From the NCBI GenBank assembly GCA_026874595.1, contig CM049319.1, positions 4,926,601 to 4,990,600 on the forward strand: a DNA stretch of 64,000 nucleotides, in the 5' to 3' direction. Each line of letters starts with the position of its first letter. Positions within the stretch are counted from its first letter, which is position 1. Position numbers and translations under genes: made by a program. A model generated the notes under the pieces. That model worked only from the letters and a program-made list of their open reading frames with translations, had not been told where the DNA came from and did not search any database. Source of the DNA: Sipunculus nudus (lineage: Eukaryota > Annelida > Sipuncula > Golfingiida > Sipunculidae). Shown here one piece after another: positions 11,758 to 25,200 of this stretch.

Positions 11758-12740
11758 TCAGAAAAAAATTCAAAATAAACAAAAATTAAATTGAATTATA
11801 TCATCTGATGGCTTCTGAATTGCGATTTCATAAACTGTTTGAATTTTGAAATTATCATAATAAACAAAATAATTATGGGCTTTTACATTCCTTACTAAGC
11901 AGACAAAAGTGTGGACAAAATCAGCCCCATTTCTTGTGACCTGCAGGCTGGATAGGAAGTGGAGGGCAGAGCAGGGCTTATTAACCCAGGGGTACTGCCT
12001 GTGCCTAATTGGCTGGAGTTTTATCCAATGAGGGCTTGGTGTGATGGTGGTAGTATAGGGCTGTTCCACACAATGACATGTGAACCTATAGCACAGCATG
12101 ATATTGTTTAACTGGTATTTTTGGTAAACCCAACACAGTAAATTAGTGTACATGTTGCTTTATTTAACACAATAATTGCAATAACACATGGTTCAAGATA
12201 TATATTTAAACTTTATACTTTATTACAGAAAGTATTAGACTGTACTTAACTTTATACTTAATCTCACAAGTGTATAAAATTACAAATTATCATAAACACT
12301 AGATATGAAACAATGGGTATAAAGGTACCATTTAAAAAATAATGTATTATGATTAAAAAACTTGGTACTTAGAGAGGTATTTGTTGAAATAGTAATTCAA
12401 TTATCAAATACCTAATTTATTCACACTTGTAAAAATTCTCATTTTCAGAAAGCACAAGAATATAAAAATTACTTGGATGACTATATACATATGCTTAAAT
12501 AACAAAATATGAGATTTAATTACATGATAAAATATGAGATTTAATTACACATTGAATTGATTATTTTAAATATTATAAAAATATTGTGTAATATCTGTAT
12601 ACATGAATTCAAAGCTGTGAGATTATCTAATGCATAAACTTGTTTGTGATACCACAAGGTCTATATGAAGCAAGCTTTGCCAGATATACAGTTCTGTCTG
12701 ATCCACCAGCCCTCCTACAAGAAAATTTAAAATATAATAA
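11758..12740. other. Spacer; long but unsupported reverse open frame
   Basis: A reverse-strand open frame of 127 codons (11770-12153) is present, but no family is recognised, it lacks exon signals, and its most protein-like part overlaps sequence that looks repetitive. A direct duplication of about 32 bp (AAATATGAGATTTAATTACA) occurs near 12505-12555. An isolated partial copy of the 129-bp repeat described next begins near 12221. Confidence 0.4.
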
Positions 12741-12985
12741 TTGTATGAAAATTAAATTATTACAGAAAGTATTAGACTGTACTTAATTTTGATTGATATA
12801 TCAGCTCATATATGGGTCATTAATATAAAATAAACGGCTAATTTTTATGGATGAGATTTAAATCCATAATTGTATGAAAATTAAATTATTACAGAAAGTA
12901 TTAGACTGTACTTAATTTTGATTGATATATCAGCTCATATATGGGTCATTTATATAAAATAAGCGGCTAATTTTTATGGTTAAGA
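12741..12985 (+). repeat. Tandem duplication, period 129 bp
   Basis: TTGTATGAAAATTAAATTAT begins at 12741 and again at 12870. The two copies agree almost completely through TATCAGCTCATATATGGGTC to CTAATTTTTATGG. A partial third copy (ATTACAGAAAGTATTAGACTG) occurs apart from them near 12221. High identity suggests a recent local duplication. Confidence 0.9.
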
Positions 12986-15900
12986 TAAACCTCCACAAGC
13001 TAAATGCAACGTCGGTGACAGTGACAGTTAACGGGGGTGGTTAATTCATTAATTATCGCTCACGCAGCGACTGAAAGAATGACGTATATATGAGTACCTA
13101 AAGAGTACCTGACATTTAATATCATTAGTTTCCTATCTCGTGGTATGGAAGTGCCATAAAATAGTCACGGGATCGGGCGAAATTAACGTGTTTACTTTGT
13201 CAAAGGTTCGCAAAAAATGAACTCGGATCCGCCAAAGGTTTTAAATATTATAAAAAGAATATTTCAAGTTTTCTGTTAATAATTATACTATTTCTGTAAA
13301 TTCCAATATTCCAATAGAAACATTCAATCTGAAAATTTCCGGGACATTTAAAATCAACACTGCTACAGTAAACATTTATTTCTTTAAGATAAATGATTGC
13401 TAGAATGTAATATTCAACTTGTATGGCGTTCGAAACTCGTGCATAACAACTTAAAATACAATCTGCTCATGAACTTTGGCAATATTGTAAGTCCTGAGTT
13501 ATGTGAGATGATTTTTTAAAGGCTTTGGCTTTATCATAACCGTGAAGGAGGTATAATCCGCAAATACGCGTCAAACTTGGAATCTTGCCAATTATTATTA
13601 CCCATTCCCGGTTTTGGAGCACTGTCCGATTACAAGGCGACTGTTTACATTCTTGGCCTAGTTTTCTTTCACGTCTAGATTTCCCGCGGTATGACTTTGG
13701 ATTTCGATGTCTGCACTCAGTTGTGTAGCGAAAAATGCACCTTTTCCATCATTATAGGTCTGATTATCACAAACATCGATCATATCGTTAGACCCTCACT
13801 GTTCAGCATTGATTATCCGTAGAAGTGTGGATTCACCGAATGTGGTCACCCATAAAGCGCTTCTTCTCGGCAGATATGGGTCCAGTCGACGTCATACTCT
13901 CTCCCTATGGTGTATCAGTGTTTCGTATTTCCTTGCCCTCCTCAAACACTGACTGATCCATTCCTCCACAGAATTAAGGGTTTCACAATTATGTTAACAG
14001 AAACAGATATACTTGAAGTTTTTACCACAATAAAACTCCATATCTTAAATAAATCTTAAATCGTGCTCATCTTAACATTTTGGCGTATGTAGTAACGTGG
14101 CTGCAGTTACCGTGTTTGGCCCACTGCACAGGTGATTTAGCACCATATCTTGTGATTCAAGAGGGATACGGGGTCTGGACCCCAATCCCTCTTTATTTCT
14201 CTTTCTTTAACCTTTTTTTAAATAGTAAAAACAATGTTTATTTTGGGTGTGACCTATAAACCTTCATTCACTATATATGATAACATGAGGACTTTTCAAG
14301 GTTTTCTCACTAGTCTTCTTTGGTTCCTATACCTCTTTTCTGTCAGCGCTTCATGTATATTCTTACATATACAATACATGTTTGATCATTGTATTTCTAG
14401 CATTCTATATCATAAGTACAATATATTATACAATAAATTTAATAATAAAATTAATTCTACATACATTATTTGAGTGGCCACAATATGTTTCCCTGCATGA
14501 TAAAATTTTAAAAGAAATAACATTGTTTATTAACAGATGCAAGTTCTAGAACATTGTTAATCATGTTTGATTTGTTTAAAGCTTTCGATACAGCATCCCT
14601 CTGAAAATAACGCAATAGTGTGAAAACTCATTTGGATTTGTATAGATGCAACACACACATGCCGGATGATGGCTGTTTAATTTGGTGTAATAATAAATAG
14701 GTCAGGGTTCCGATTGAAGGGGGCGCACCCCCCCCCCCCCCCACCCCCCCCCCCCGACATTAAAAGACTGGGAAACAGTAAGATAAGCGCAAAAACGGAG
14801 TCGGTTTTCGATTAATGTTGCATTATAAACTACCCCAGATGTTTCATTTATGCTTCATTAAAGCATAAATTTTCAAATTTGTCTACACTATTTGAGGGGG
14901 AACCCCCTCTTTTGCTTCCACCCCCCCCCCCCCCCCACCGCCCCACTCCCATTCTCAAATCCCGTATACCCGCCCCAGTAAGTTGTTGCATTTCTTTCTT
15001 TGTTGATGCATGGCTGAATAATAAAAAGTGAACAATGAGTTATTAAACAATGCCGTCACGGAGACATTCAGTGGTGTACCGCCTCGAAACCCCCATATAT
15101 ACTGTTTCAAAAACCCTCTGTTTCGAAAACTGTATGTCAAGGTCAGGGTGGGGTAGAAAAGAATTTACTCAGCGGATATACCAGTGTTATATATACTGGG
15201 ATGACGCGATGGTGTAGGCGAGCAAGCGCACGTTTTATGTCACTTACTCGAGTTTTTGCGTTATATAATATATATGGACACTGAGCATACTGCATGACAG
15301 CGAGTACAACACGACAAAATATGATGAGATATATTCTTGTCTTTGATCTATAGTGAAGCCGCACGCCTGCACATGGACTTCAGAAACGCCACCTTTCAGT
15401 GCTATATAGACTAGTCCCCTGCCTTATATTTCTCCTTGTCGTTTGTCATCCTTTCTCTCTCTCTCTTTATTCTCTTCACTTTTCAGGAGAATAAGAAATA
15501 TTTCTTTCTACATTTCTTGCTGACTCCGTCAATTATTTTATAGTTTAGCCATATATTCCTAAATCATCTTTCCATGCATGTATCTCATATTCAGAGAATA
15601 TAGGATATTTATCCATGGCAACTTTCAAAGACCCCATTGTATAGTCATGTATACTGTGCCTTTCGTGTGTTGTTGAATAATTATATCAAATGTAAATCAG
15701 TAATTACACAGTTTTTAGAACTGAGCGGAAAAAAAAGGAGGAGGACACATCTGTCGGTATTCCTTTGGATCCCCACACAATTTCCTAAACAATCCAGAAA
15801 TTAACATTTAAATATAAATGCTAACTATTCATAATTAATGACTTGCCCATGCCTGCTCCATAAAGACATGTATAGTGAGGCATGTTATGTCCAATTTACC

Positions 15901-17099
15901 ATCATTTTGGGAATTTGTGTGAATGCTTTACCTGGGTCGTGCAGTTAGACCTACTAGTTAGCACCGGAGAAAGGAATAGAATCATCTCAAGGGAGGATGA
16001 ATCAACGTGACCATCAGAAGCCTAATCTAAGATAAAGCAGCAACAAGTACAGTTTTATCAATAGGAAAGAGAGTCTGAAACGTAACTGAAACTTTTATTT
16101 AAACGAAACTGAAAACATTAAAGCTCGGGAAATTGCGAGTGCACTTTTAACTAAACTGTTCCTTTATATATACAGACGAGGAGCTAGAAGGTACCACGTG
16201 ATATTCCAGACATTTACATTAAAATATACTTGTGACATACGTCACTTATGCCTGAAGAAAACTTATTAGTTTGAATAGAACGTCAAGTCCGATGAGAACT
16301 TCAGGTCCGATGAACACTTGAAAAAACAGCTTCCTGCAAACTAAAGGCAAAGAAACTATGTTAAGAGCGAGACAACAATAATACCATCATTTCCGTGAAA
16401 GCCATTTTAGTGAATTTCTTTTCCACTGAAATATACATGTTTACGTCTTCTTACTAATAGTTTTTAGGTACTTGCTGCAATATAACCTTCAGTATAGATT
16501 ATAAAACCTTGTGCGTTCACTTTTCGAAAATTCTTTCATCTTCCACTTCACCATTTTAGTCAAATTGATGATTTATATGATGTAAAGTATATAAGTTCCA
16601 AGTCTATCAGATACATGATATACATACAGATAGTATATGAACAAGGGGCTATTTTGTGTTTGGCGTCAAAAGCAAAATTATATATCTCCCTTTTGTACAA
16701 AGTATATTTTGATGACGGCTTTTAAAAATCATCTAACTCACATCCTACAGCATGTCATTGAGCAAAGCCGGAAGTAGCACAAAGGGAAGCATAATTGGAC
16801 GGAACCGTCATTGGTGGTATTATGTACTTATGATCTGACTTGATCTCGGGCTGTGTATAGGTCGAGAGGTTCTAAGTTGATCAAAACAATGACTATAGAG
16901 TAATTAGCACTTACTACCACCAGCCTGTTTATGAGAATGAGCTAGCATCATCGTGCAAATGGACACGAAGTCTGTTAATGTGAACATTATCTGGTTACAA
17001 AGAAACGTTCGCCGCAGGGTGTGATGTTACTGTATCCCAGTCAGCCGACTGCCGTACAAACAGTTTTCTTATTAAGTTGTACTCCCTGACTTTGATGTA
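12986..17099. other. Spacer with C homopolymers
   Basis: No supported gene. Two long C-runs occur at about 14729-14757 (interrupted by one A) and 14921-14937, either side of a 160-bp stretch. These look like the C-rich dispersed repeat family. A TA-rich stretch lies near 15262. No RNA gene was recognised. Confidence 0.4.
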
Positions 17100-17190
17100 C
17101 AACTCTGACGCTGTTGATGATACAAACGTCACGTGATGTTGTTGTGTCCATCATCGGAAGTGACGTGTTTGGGGGCAGTATAAATGTCTT
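17100..17190 (+). promoter_or_regulatory. Possible core promoter, no assigned gene
   Basis: A TCACGTGA E-box (CACGTG at 17130-17135), a CRE-like TGACGTG at 17161 and a TATAAA at 17179-17184 fall within 55 bp, in a locally more GC-rich setting. It could drive an unseen first exon on the + strand, possibly an alternative upstream promoter of the P450 gene 4.8 kb further on, but no exon with a good splice donor was identified. Confidence 0.2.
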
Positions 17191-19219
17191 CCCTGAAACA
17201 GATGGTGTTGGTCAGTCACACGATTTCTAAGAAAATTCAAGTACGGTTGTTACAGGTTGTTCACTGTTTATAACAAACCGTACCAGGTGCCAATGCCCTG
17301 AGCATTTAAGTTTAGTGTGTAATTTAATAGAATAATGGTAGCCTTTTAGGTATATTGAGTGCTTTATTTACCCATAGCCGGGTGGCTCGCGTACCGTTCG
17401 ATATTTCTCTAGTAGAGACTTCTTGTCAAGGTCTGTATACCATGCACAGGGTTTGGATTTTCCTCACCTTGTATTTAAGGGATAGTAGTATACGTACTGC
17501 TTTATTGCTGCAGAGTATCACAATCTGCGACATTTGAACGTTATTTACTATTATTAAACATATATGTATCTGTGTATTTAAAGAGAGCAAACAGCAGGAT
17601 GTTGAGAAATTATTGAAGCACTGGTTTAATTCTTATTCTCATGTCGACAGGTTCTCTTTCGCTCCGTGCTATTCTCTGGGATGAAACGTTTTGTTATCAC
17701 TGGGCTGTTGAGCTGTTCTCCTTTTCAATTAACATAACTCAACGTTGAACACTTCATTTCTGAAACCCGATCAAGTAATTTAAAGAAACTCCCAAATGTT
17801 ATATGTATATGTAATAAAGTAAGGATTAAATAGACTGTTCATCGAATACTCTTCTTGCAAGGCAATTCTCAACCTTTGTATCAACAACTGCTGTCAACAT
17901 TTTTCTCAGAGTTCATTTTATAAAGAAAAGTAGATTGCTTTTCGGTTGCCCATATCACATGATCACAAGAACAAACTAAGCCATGTAGGTTTGATACATC
18001 CGACATATCTTTACACAAGACTGTAATAAATTTGCATTCCCGGAAAATAATATGTAAAAATGTTTCTTTTTCGAAGAAATATCTAATGGTCCGACCTTTA
18101 CACATTATGCACGTTTATTTATCATACAGATCTCTATAAATCAAGCACTTTTGAATTTGAATATAAAATTAAGTTCTTACTCTAAAATTTATAATTCTTT
18201 TAAAGTTAATTTTTTGGGACCTGACTTATAGCATGCTGTCATAATCAAGTGATCAGTTCGTAACTTCATAATTCAGGCTTGAAGTGACAACCAGAAATAC
18301 AGTTGACAATTCAGTGAATACTCGGAATATCACGCGTGGTCGTGGATCCTGATGTGTGGTAAAGGGAGGGATGTAATGACACAAACGGCACGATTATGTT
18401 CACCCTCAGTCTGGGGGTGACTGCATGAACAATTCATCTACAAGTCGAGGCATGCTTCCGATGACAAATCCTCATGCTTAATGTCTGCAAGGTCATTTTG
18501 TGGGACAATATATATACTGCACTTCACCAAAGTCCTCAATATGACATCCCCTATACATCATGTGAGTGTACATTACATGAAACGATATAAGAATTAATAT
18601 TGTTTTACTAAATGCTTGGTATAAGTTAACATTTGAAATTGTGTGATAAAATTATTTAAAACTGAATCTAGTAAGTAGATTGGTTTTAACTGTACATATT
18701 AGCGTCTTTGGTTCCCTATAACTCTAATGGACAGGCGCTCTCGTGCCCGGGGGAGGCCCGTGAAGAAATGATGTGTCTCTGTACAGGTTTGTGATATGCA
18801 TGTTATAAAGGCGGTTTACTAGATCGTTTATGACAGTGTATGCATGGTGGATATGGTGAATTTAACTTTCTCATTTCGTGAGATTTTATTAGAGATTTAA
18901 ATTTACAAACTGTATTTACATGATTGTTCAAATATTATCTATTAACTTTCTTATTGAATTTAAAAACGAAGTTATATGCATGGAAGGTTGAGCCATGCAT
19001 GTGTTGGTCAAAGAACAACTAGATTTGGAACTGGACCACAATATTTGTGTAACTGATCCTCTTGCTGTTAGGAAATCTAATCTATGAATGTGTTCTTTAT
19101 ATAAATTTGATTAAATTATTTAAGTGACAAAAATATCTATCTTGAAAAAAAAATCCCAACATACGGGAAATACAATAAATAAGACATATAAGATATAGGT
19201 ACACAGAATTACGGTATAC
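17191..19219. other. Spacer without recognisable gene
   Basis: AT-rich. Nothing with exon, RNA or repeat structure was recognised. Confidence 0.4.
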
Positions 19220-19520
19220 ATGCGTGAAATTTCGGACCTTCTCTGTATCATGCATGTATCGGACACGTATTTTTTTCTTAGCCGCATCTATCTAGTTCAT
19301 GTATGCGAGAAATTTTGGACCTTCTCTGCCTCATGTATCGGACATGTATATTTTTTCTTAGCCGCTTCTATCTATTAGTGTATGCGTATATCGGATATTA
19401 TTTTTGCGAAGCCGCTTCTATCTATAAGTGCATGCATGTATGCGTAAAATTTCGGACTTTCTCTGCCTCATGTATCGGACATGTATTTATTTCTGAGCCG
19501 CTTCTATCTAGTTCATGTAT
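19220..19520 (+). repeat. Local tandem repeat, about 80-bp units
   Basis: Four imperfect units share TGCGTGAAATTTCGGACCTT, CATGTATCGGACATGTAT and TTCTTAGCCGCTTCTATCTA in that order. Starts are near 19220, 19302, 19383 (shortened) and 19437. The units differ by internal deletions, so the array is older than the 129-bp duplication at 12.7 kb. Confidence 0.85.
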
Positions 19521-19529
19521 GCGGATTGG

Positions 19530-19800
19530 GGACATTCCCTGATCCTCCAGTGTCACAGAGTGCCAGGTACCATGGCCCCACAGATTCCTTACCGGTTCCC
19601 AAAAGGAACTTGTTTATTGAGATATCTCCGGGGGACTGCATGAGTCCTATATCTGTTTCATCCTCGTTATTCACCACGGGGCCACGAGTGATCAGCAAAA
19701 AAGGCAGAAAAAATAGAGCCATGTACTGGTTCCCGTCCCGCGTCCACAAGGTCAGAACGGGAATTCTTTTTAAGGCGGAGGTGGTTGAATGCGACTGAGG
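19530..19800. other. GC-richer island open on both strands
   Basis: About 270 bp of clearly higher GC than its surroundings, uninterrupted by stops in one frame on each strand (+ 19481-19798 and - 19513-19821). The + reading is rich in Pro, Ser, Arg and Lys and ends in a stop after VVECD; the - reading contains a hydrophobic stretch. Neither is recognised. A TCCTCCAG acceptor-like site precedes TGTCACAG near 19545. It could be an exon or retro-fragment, or simply GC-rich sequence with few stops. Confidence 0.25.
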
Positions 19801-21385
19801 TATACTCAGCACAACATGCAATATAAGAAAAACTTTATTTAGCAGTCAGATATCACAATAACAGGTAAATCCATATGATTGAAATTAAGATATTTTACTA
19901 TGAGCACGAAAATTTGCGATTTTTGTATTGGCCGGGTGTATATGCAACCCTAGGCTTAAATCCCCTTGGACCTGGCCCTTGCATGTTCATGTAATGTGGG
20001 CAGGTGTTGACGCGCGCACCTTATTATTTATATGTACATGTACATACAAGTTGCAGCACAAAATTATGCCTTTTCCATTTTTTAATCTGATTATTATAAC
20101 TGTTAGCCATTGAACAAAATCGTATAAGTGCAAATAAAGAAACTCCTTTGAAATAAAGACATTTCTTATGACATTCATGTAAATATACAGTTACACGGGC
20201 CATGGTTCCTGAATAAACGCAAACGTGGCAGGCGGCATCCAATGGAGGTCACGCCGAGGTATAGATGACAAGGTTACGCCATTTGTAAGACAGACCGTCA
20301 AGCGCTGACGTCATAGGGCAGATCAGACGGGTTAGTGATACCTAACGTTAACTGTTAATGGATGTGTACAGCTGTGGCTATGCAGGTATTGTTTCACTCT
20401 GCTTTTGATACTGGATGGGAAAAACGTCTCGTGTAAATATACAAACACGGCACAGCCCGCGCTGAGGTCACCGCGAATAGTCTAAGTGTCTACTTATTAG
20501 CCAAATATGCAGATTATTCATTATTATCATTAAATATGCAGTGTGTGTATGTATGTGAACACTTTTATGGCTTCGTGCCAAATGAAGCAGGTCTCTTCGG
20601 CGGCCCCTTGCACATTTGCATATATCCACTGATTACTTATGCATTCTCCCTTTTATACATTATATCCTACTGTATATCTGAACAGATAGGATAACTCGCC
20701 ATGTATACCGAAGCGTCTCGTGATACGATTTATGTAAGTGGTACAAAGTCCAGCTTGGAGTCCCACAACTGACCACTCTGTATATGATAACCTTGAGAGC
20801 AATATGTTTATGAAAATATAATGAAGTTTATATGGACACTATCTTACCAGTGTAATCCCATATGATGCATGTCAAATCTCAAATGCACTGTATACTGTCT
20901 TTAAATAAAAGAATAGCAGTTTAACATGCCTGAAAATAAGTTTTGCGAACAATCTTCTGTAAATGTAATTTTTACTCTTGATACCCCCACTGATACATCA
21001 TATATTAATACAAATAAATTAATTGACCCATGTTGGTTTCGTTCTGGGCAGTAACTCGACCTGGAGGATTGCTATCGTTTCATACAGGAAGTAGTGGAGT
21101 TTGTTAGACGCCACTAATTTGGAGGCGTTTCTTCATAATTATAATATCCGCATACTTTCGGTAACGTGTGGAATTACTAAGGCACATTAAGCAAGCGTCA
21201 GAAGATTAATGAAAACTAGAGCACATGATCTGCAAAGAGTTTGCATAACCGGATCATGTAGCCTATAACCAGCTTCCTGCGGTGGCATCCGCGGTGTTTA
21301 TTTACAACGTTTCCCCGCGAGATCCGCGTAAACTTGTGGGCGTTGATAAATGAGCCTAAATCGCGGGCTTTTGCGGGCTTCCAGA
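19801..21385. other. Spacer upstream of the P450 gene
   Basis: AT-rich, no supported gene. Several short open frames are present without splice or similarity support. Confidence 0.4.
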
Positions 21386-21475
21386 GCGCATGCGCCAAGT
21401 TCCATTCACAAGTCGAGCTTATTCGTTTGGCCCCTTGCCAAATCGCACTGCCTTGACCTAGCGCCATGTATTTAA
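21386..21475 (+). promoter_or_regulatory. Candidate core promoter of the P450 gene
   Basis: Three elements line up in the expected order. They are a perfect NRF-1-type palindrome GCGCATGCGC (21386-21395), a perfect nuclear factor I site TTGGC-N5-GCCAA (21427-21441), and a TATA-like TATTTAA (21469-21475). The local GC is above that of the flanks. A start site near 21500 would give a 5' untranslated region of about 460 bases before the ATG at 21959, with no intron required. The factors named are those that bind such sites in vertebrates; their use here is inferred. Confidence 0.4.
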
Positions 21476-21958
21476 CCCCCGCGACAGTGCACATGTATCA
21501 GTTTGTTTGTAAACTTTGCCGTCACATGCGTGCTGTGAAGCAGTTCTCTACCCCCTTCATCTACAAGCGTTGTACTGGAGTGGATTTTTTTTACGTCTTG
21601 CGTCAAACTCACAAGTGCTATACTAGTTTTGGGCGGTGGTTTCCATCTACCCCCGCAGGGCGTCTTTGAATGAGTCGTCATTAATTTGTAAATGCGTTAC
21701 CAGTTCACATAAAAGAAGCGTCTGAACTGTTCTTGCTTCATAACGGTTCCCAAGCACTGTTCAACATCATTGAGAAACTCAACGAACTGTAACCAAACTT
21801 TCAAAGGCAACATTACTTGGACATCAGATGAAAAGACGATCCCCTTGAAGCAAAAGACATTATTTGGAATTTCCGAAGACAAATCAAGAACCTAACTCAA
21901 GCGACTTAGTTTGTTCAAAATCGAAAACTTTAGGCAATAGGTGCGACCGATCGCCAAA

Positions 21959-22298
21959 ATGTTACAAGAAGCTATTGAGTTCGTCGGAATACAGACCTTG
22001 TTGGTCTTGGTCGCCGTCTTTTTGATAATGGTTTACGTGTACCAACGTCCGCGTAATCTTCCCCCCGGACCTGTGGGATGGCCAGTACTTGGGGCTCTGC
22101 CGAGAATGGGAAAGAAACCGTATCTGACCGTGCAGCAGTGGTGGAAGGACTACGGGGACGTGTACAGTTTATACATGGGGACGCGTCTATGTATTATACT
22201 GAACGGAGTGGACGCCATGAGGGAATGCCTGGTCAAGCAAGGGGACATCTTCTCAGCGAGACCCTGGAACTATTTCAAGAAAATTACACGTGGAACAG
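21959..22298 (+). CDS. P450 coding exon 1
   Basis: Residues 1-113 plus the first base of codon 114. Encodes the signal-anchor helix (IQTLLVLVAVFLIMVYVY), the proline-rich hinge and the first beta sheet region with YGDVYSLYMG and the segment around RPWNYF. It ends ACAG with donor GTATGC at 22299, phase 1. The following intron is about 8 kb. Confidence 0.93.
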
Positions 22299-25200
22299 GT
22301 ATGCGGAGCTTTCTAATTAATATTTATATATAGATATCTAAACAATACACTTACTCTTACTAAATATCCGTTTAAATTATACGACGACTTTTTCTGAAAA
22401 CGCACCGTTGGAAAACACCAATACATTATAAGATTTTTTAAACCAAAACATTAATATTTATTATAACGTGTTTTACTTCGGTCTCTGACTTTCGAAGAGC
22501 ATGCCCAGGTATGAGTGGAACCTTTCACGCACGTATGCCAATTCAGATTCAGTGTTTATGTTAAGAAGTGCTAAAAGACATTGACAAAAATTAATTCATA
22601 ATATGACCCTAATCTCGGATTCCTTGGACAGAGCGAGTATAGGGGTTATTTATGAGTGGAATGTTGATAAGTTAACACTCCATCTATTAACGACCATTAA
22701 AAAAATAAATATAACACTTATTGTATAATGCGTTTAATTCATTCCATTTAGTTTTCGTTCCAAACAAATTGGGCCAAACATTCGCAAACGGTAGAAAGGA
22801 TGCATTTCTTGAACTTCTGCATGAATTTTCTGCTTGGAGTCATTTATCATCTGAAGTGAAAAAAAAACTTGTTAGTTGACTTTTGAATCTTGGCAGTGAA
22901 TTTTATGAAAAATGTTTAGACAAACGTTTGTACTTGATTATTCATGCTTCTCTCATAATCTAATCAGTATATTTTATGAATAATAAATTGTTACACATTT
23001 GAATAACGGAAAAATAATTTTAAATCTAAATATACATCACATACAAATGATTAACCGGTAGCAATCAATTTATATTAGGACATTATGCGTTTTATCGAAT
23101 ATGGATTAATATGAAGTCACAACATTGACCTTGTCACCAAAATAACTTGATTAGGCCCGGATTGATTTACACTCTGTTATATGTAGGACAATAACACTTT
23201 GATGTAAATATAGACATCAAAGGTCAGAAAACCATTTGCAGCATCCCCTGGTATAACTTAATCAATTAAGGAGATGACGTCATACAGTTTTATCATATGT
23301 AGTGATATCGGAGGCAGCATGAGTGAGATATGCCGGTGGTATATTTATGTAATTGGTGAAGATTATTCTGTAGGTCACTGGGTGCGTGGCATTGTACTGT
23401 GTGATGTACTATATATATATATACAGTATACACTTACGGTACCACTTTTATATCCCGCGAGACGCTCACGTGCTGTGATCCACGCAAGGCTTCCCACACT
23501 TATACCATGATGCAAATGAGCATTCGTGTTTGTGTGTGTACATGCGTGGAAAATCCAATAGTGTATCAGTTATACAGACATAATATTATGCTAATAATCT
23601 ACCTTCGAGGGTAGTTGTGGAAATGGTCATAAAATTGCTAATACATCCCTAGTGCTCAAAGGTATATGCGCATACCAAGAAAATCGAAAAATAAATGATT
23701 TCACCTATAGAGTATACGTGACACAAGAAAACTTAAATTTAAAAGTAACATCGTGTGAATCATTTTCTTAAGGAAGCCTATCAAGCAAAAGTGTATGCGT
23801 TATATATCATTTTAGACGTTTGTATTATTTTTTTCATGTTGTACTTTACATGCACCCATTGAATTTAAGTCTATACGCGGTGTTCTCCAACAAACAGATA
23901 AGAAATGCATTTTCCGTAAACAACGACATACCCGGGTTTACCCCATGCAGACTGTTCTCAATATTGGAGAAGCTGCATGGGATGTGAATAAAAAAAACCG
24001 TGATAAAGCAGGTAGTTGATTTTTCTCGACAAGGCCGTGGTAATGTACCGTACCGAGCTACTTTTTAAATTGAAAAAAACCTTATATAATGCTGCGCCCG
24101 GAACCAATTTGACTTTTAACCATAATTATATAGCATGACAACTTGTTAACAGCCTGCACACGATCTGAAAATTACAACAGTCTTTGAAGTTTCTTCAAAG
24201 TGAAGCGTGTTGTCGCATGAAATATTTTAATGTATCATTTAAACAGTAGTTTTATGAATTCATCCAAAGTTATTGTTTGCGTAAATACTTAAATAAGAGA
24301 CAACAGATGAACATACAAATATACAACTGGGGCGAATACAGTGTAATAGAAAAGGGGGCTCATCTCCTTGTCTCAGGGAAGCCGGGAGCGCTAGAGTAAA
24401 CATCATATATAGTTCTCGCATGCAGAGGTATATAGCGAAGAAAACGGCACCAGAGGCAAAATCCAGTGCTACTTTTCGATAATGCGTCGATATTCTTTTA
24501 ATGTCCCTGATTTCTGTGGTAGAAGAAGAGATGGCGCGCGTTAATTCTCCGCACTTGTGTGCAATTAATAATTATTAATATTCAAATAGATATGATTGAA
24601 ATTAAGAATTATAATAATGTAACGCTTCTGTGGCCTGACAGGATACACAGGTCATTACCTTGACCACCCCAACTGACCAGACAATGAGTTTCCAGCTTTA
24701 TCCGTCCGTCGCCGGACGCCAAGGTCCCTAAGGTCGGGATCTGGATGTCTCGGGTTCGTCCTTGGCCTAGCAATAACGGTGTTGCGAGTTCAGATCTATA
24801 ATGTCATTTGATATTGTATACACTTGTTAATCACCGGAGTCAAGGACGGTCTTTAGTCCGAGATTGAACGTTCACGAGGACAGTTTGTATATTATTTCAT
24901 GTTACATTGCGCCGTTCATACATGTATATATGTGTAAACAAATGTATATACACTTGTCGTAAAATATCAATAAAATCTCATCTGCCGAGCGCAGAATAAA
25001 GCTAATAAAAAAACTTCATAAGGCACTGCAATATTACTTCATCCTCAAAGGAGCTTTCGCCAATGTCCGTTTGTAAGTTTGTTAGCCGGTTAGCAGGATT
25101 TCGCAACAATAACTGAGCAGATTTCTACAAAACCTTGCAGGGGAACTGCACATGCATGGGCCAGGGGAGACCCAATCGCATTTTGTCCAGGATACGGGTA

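Noticed and set aside
11770-12153. Longest single reverse open frame outside the genes (127 codons)
   Set aside because: No recognisable domain, no good promoter or exon context, and it overlaps AT-rich and possibly repetitive sequence.
21941-21958. Upstream in-frame GTG start adding six residues to the P450
   Set aside because: Eukaryotic initiation at GTG is rare, and the ATG at 21959 has a suitable context and places the membrane anchor normally.
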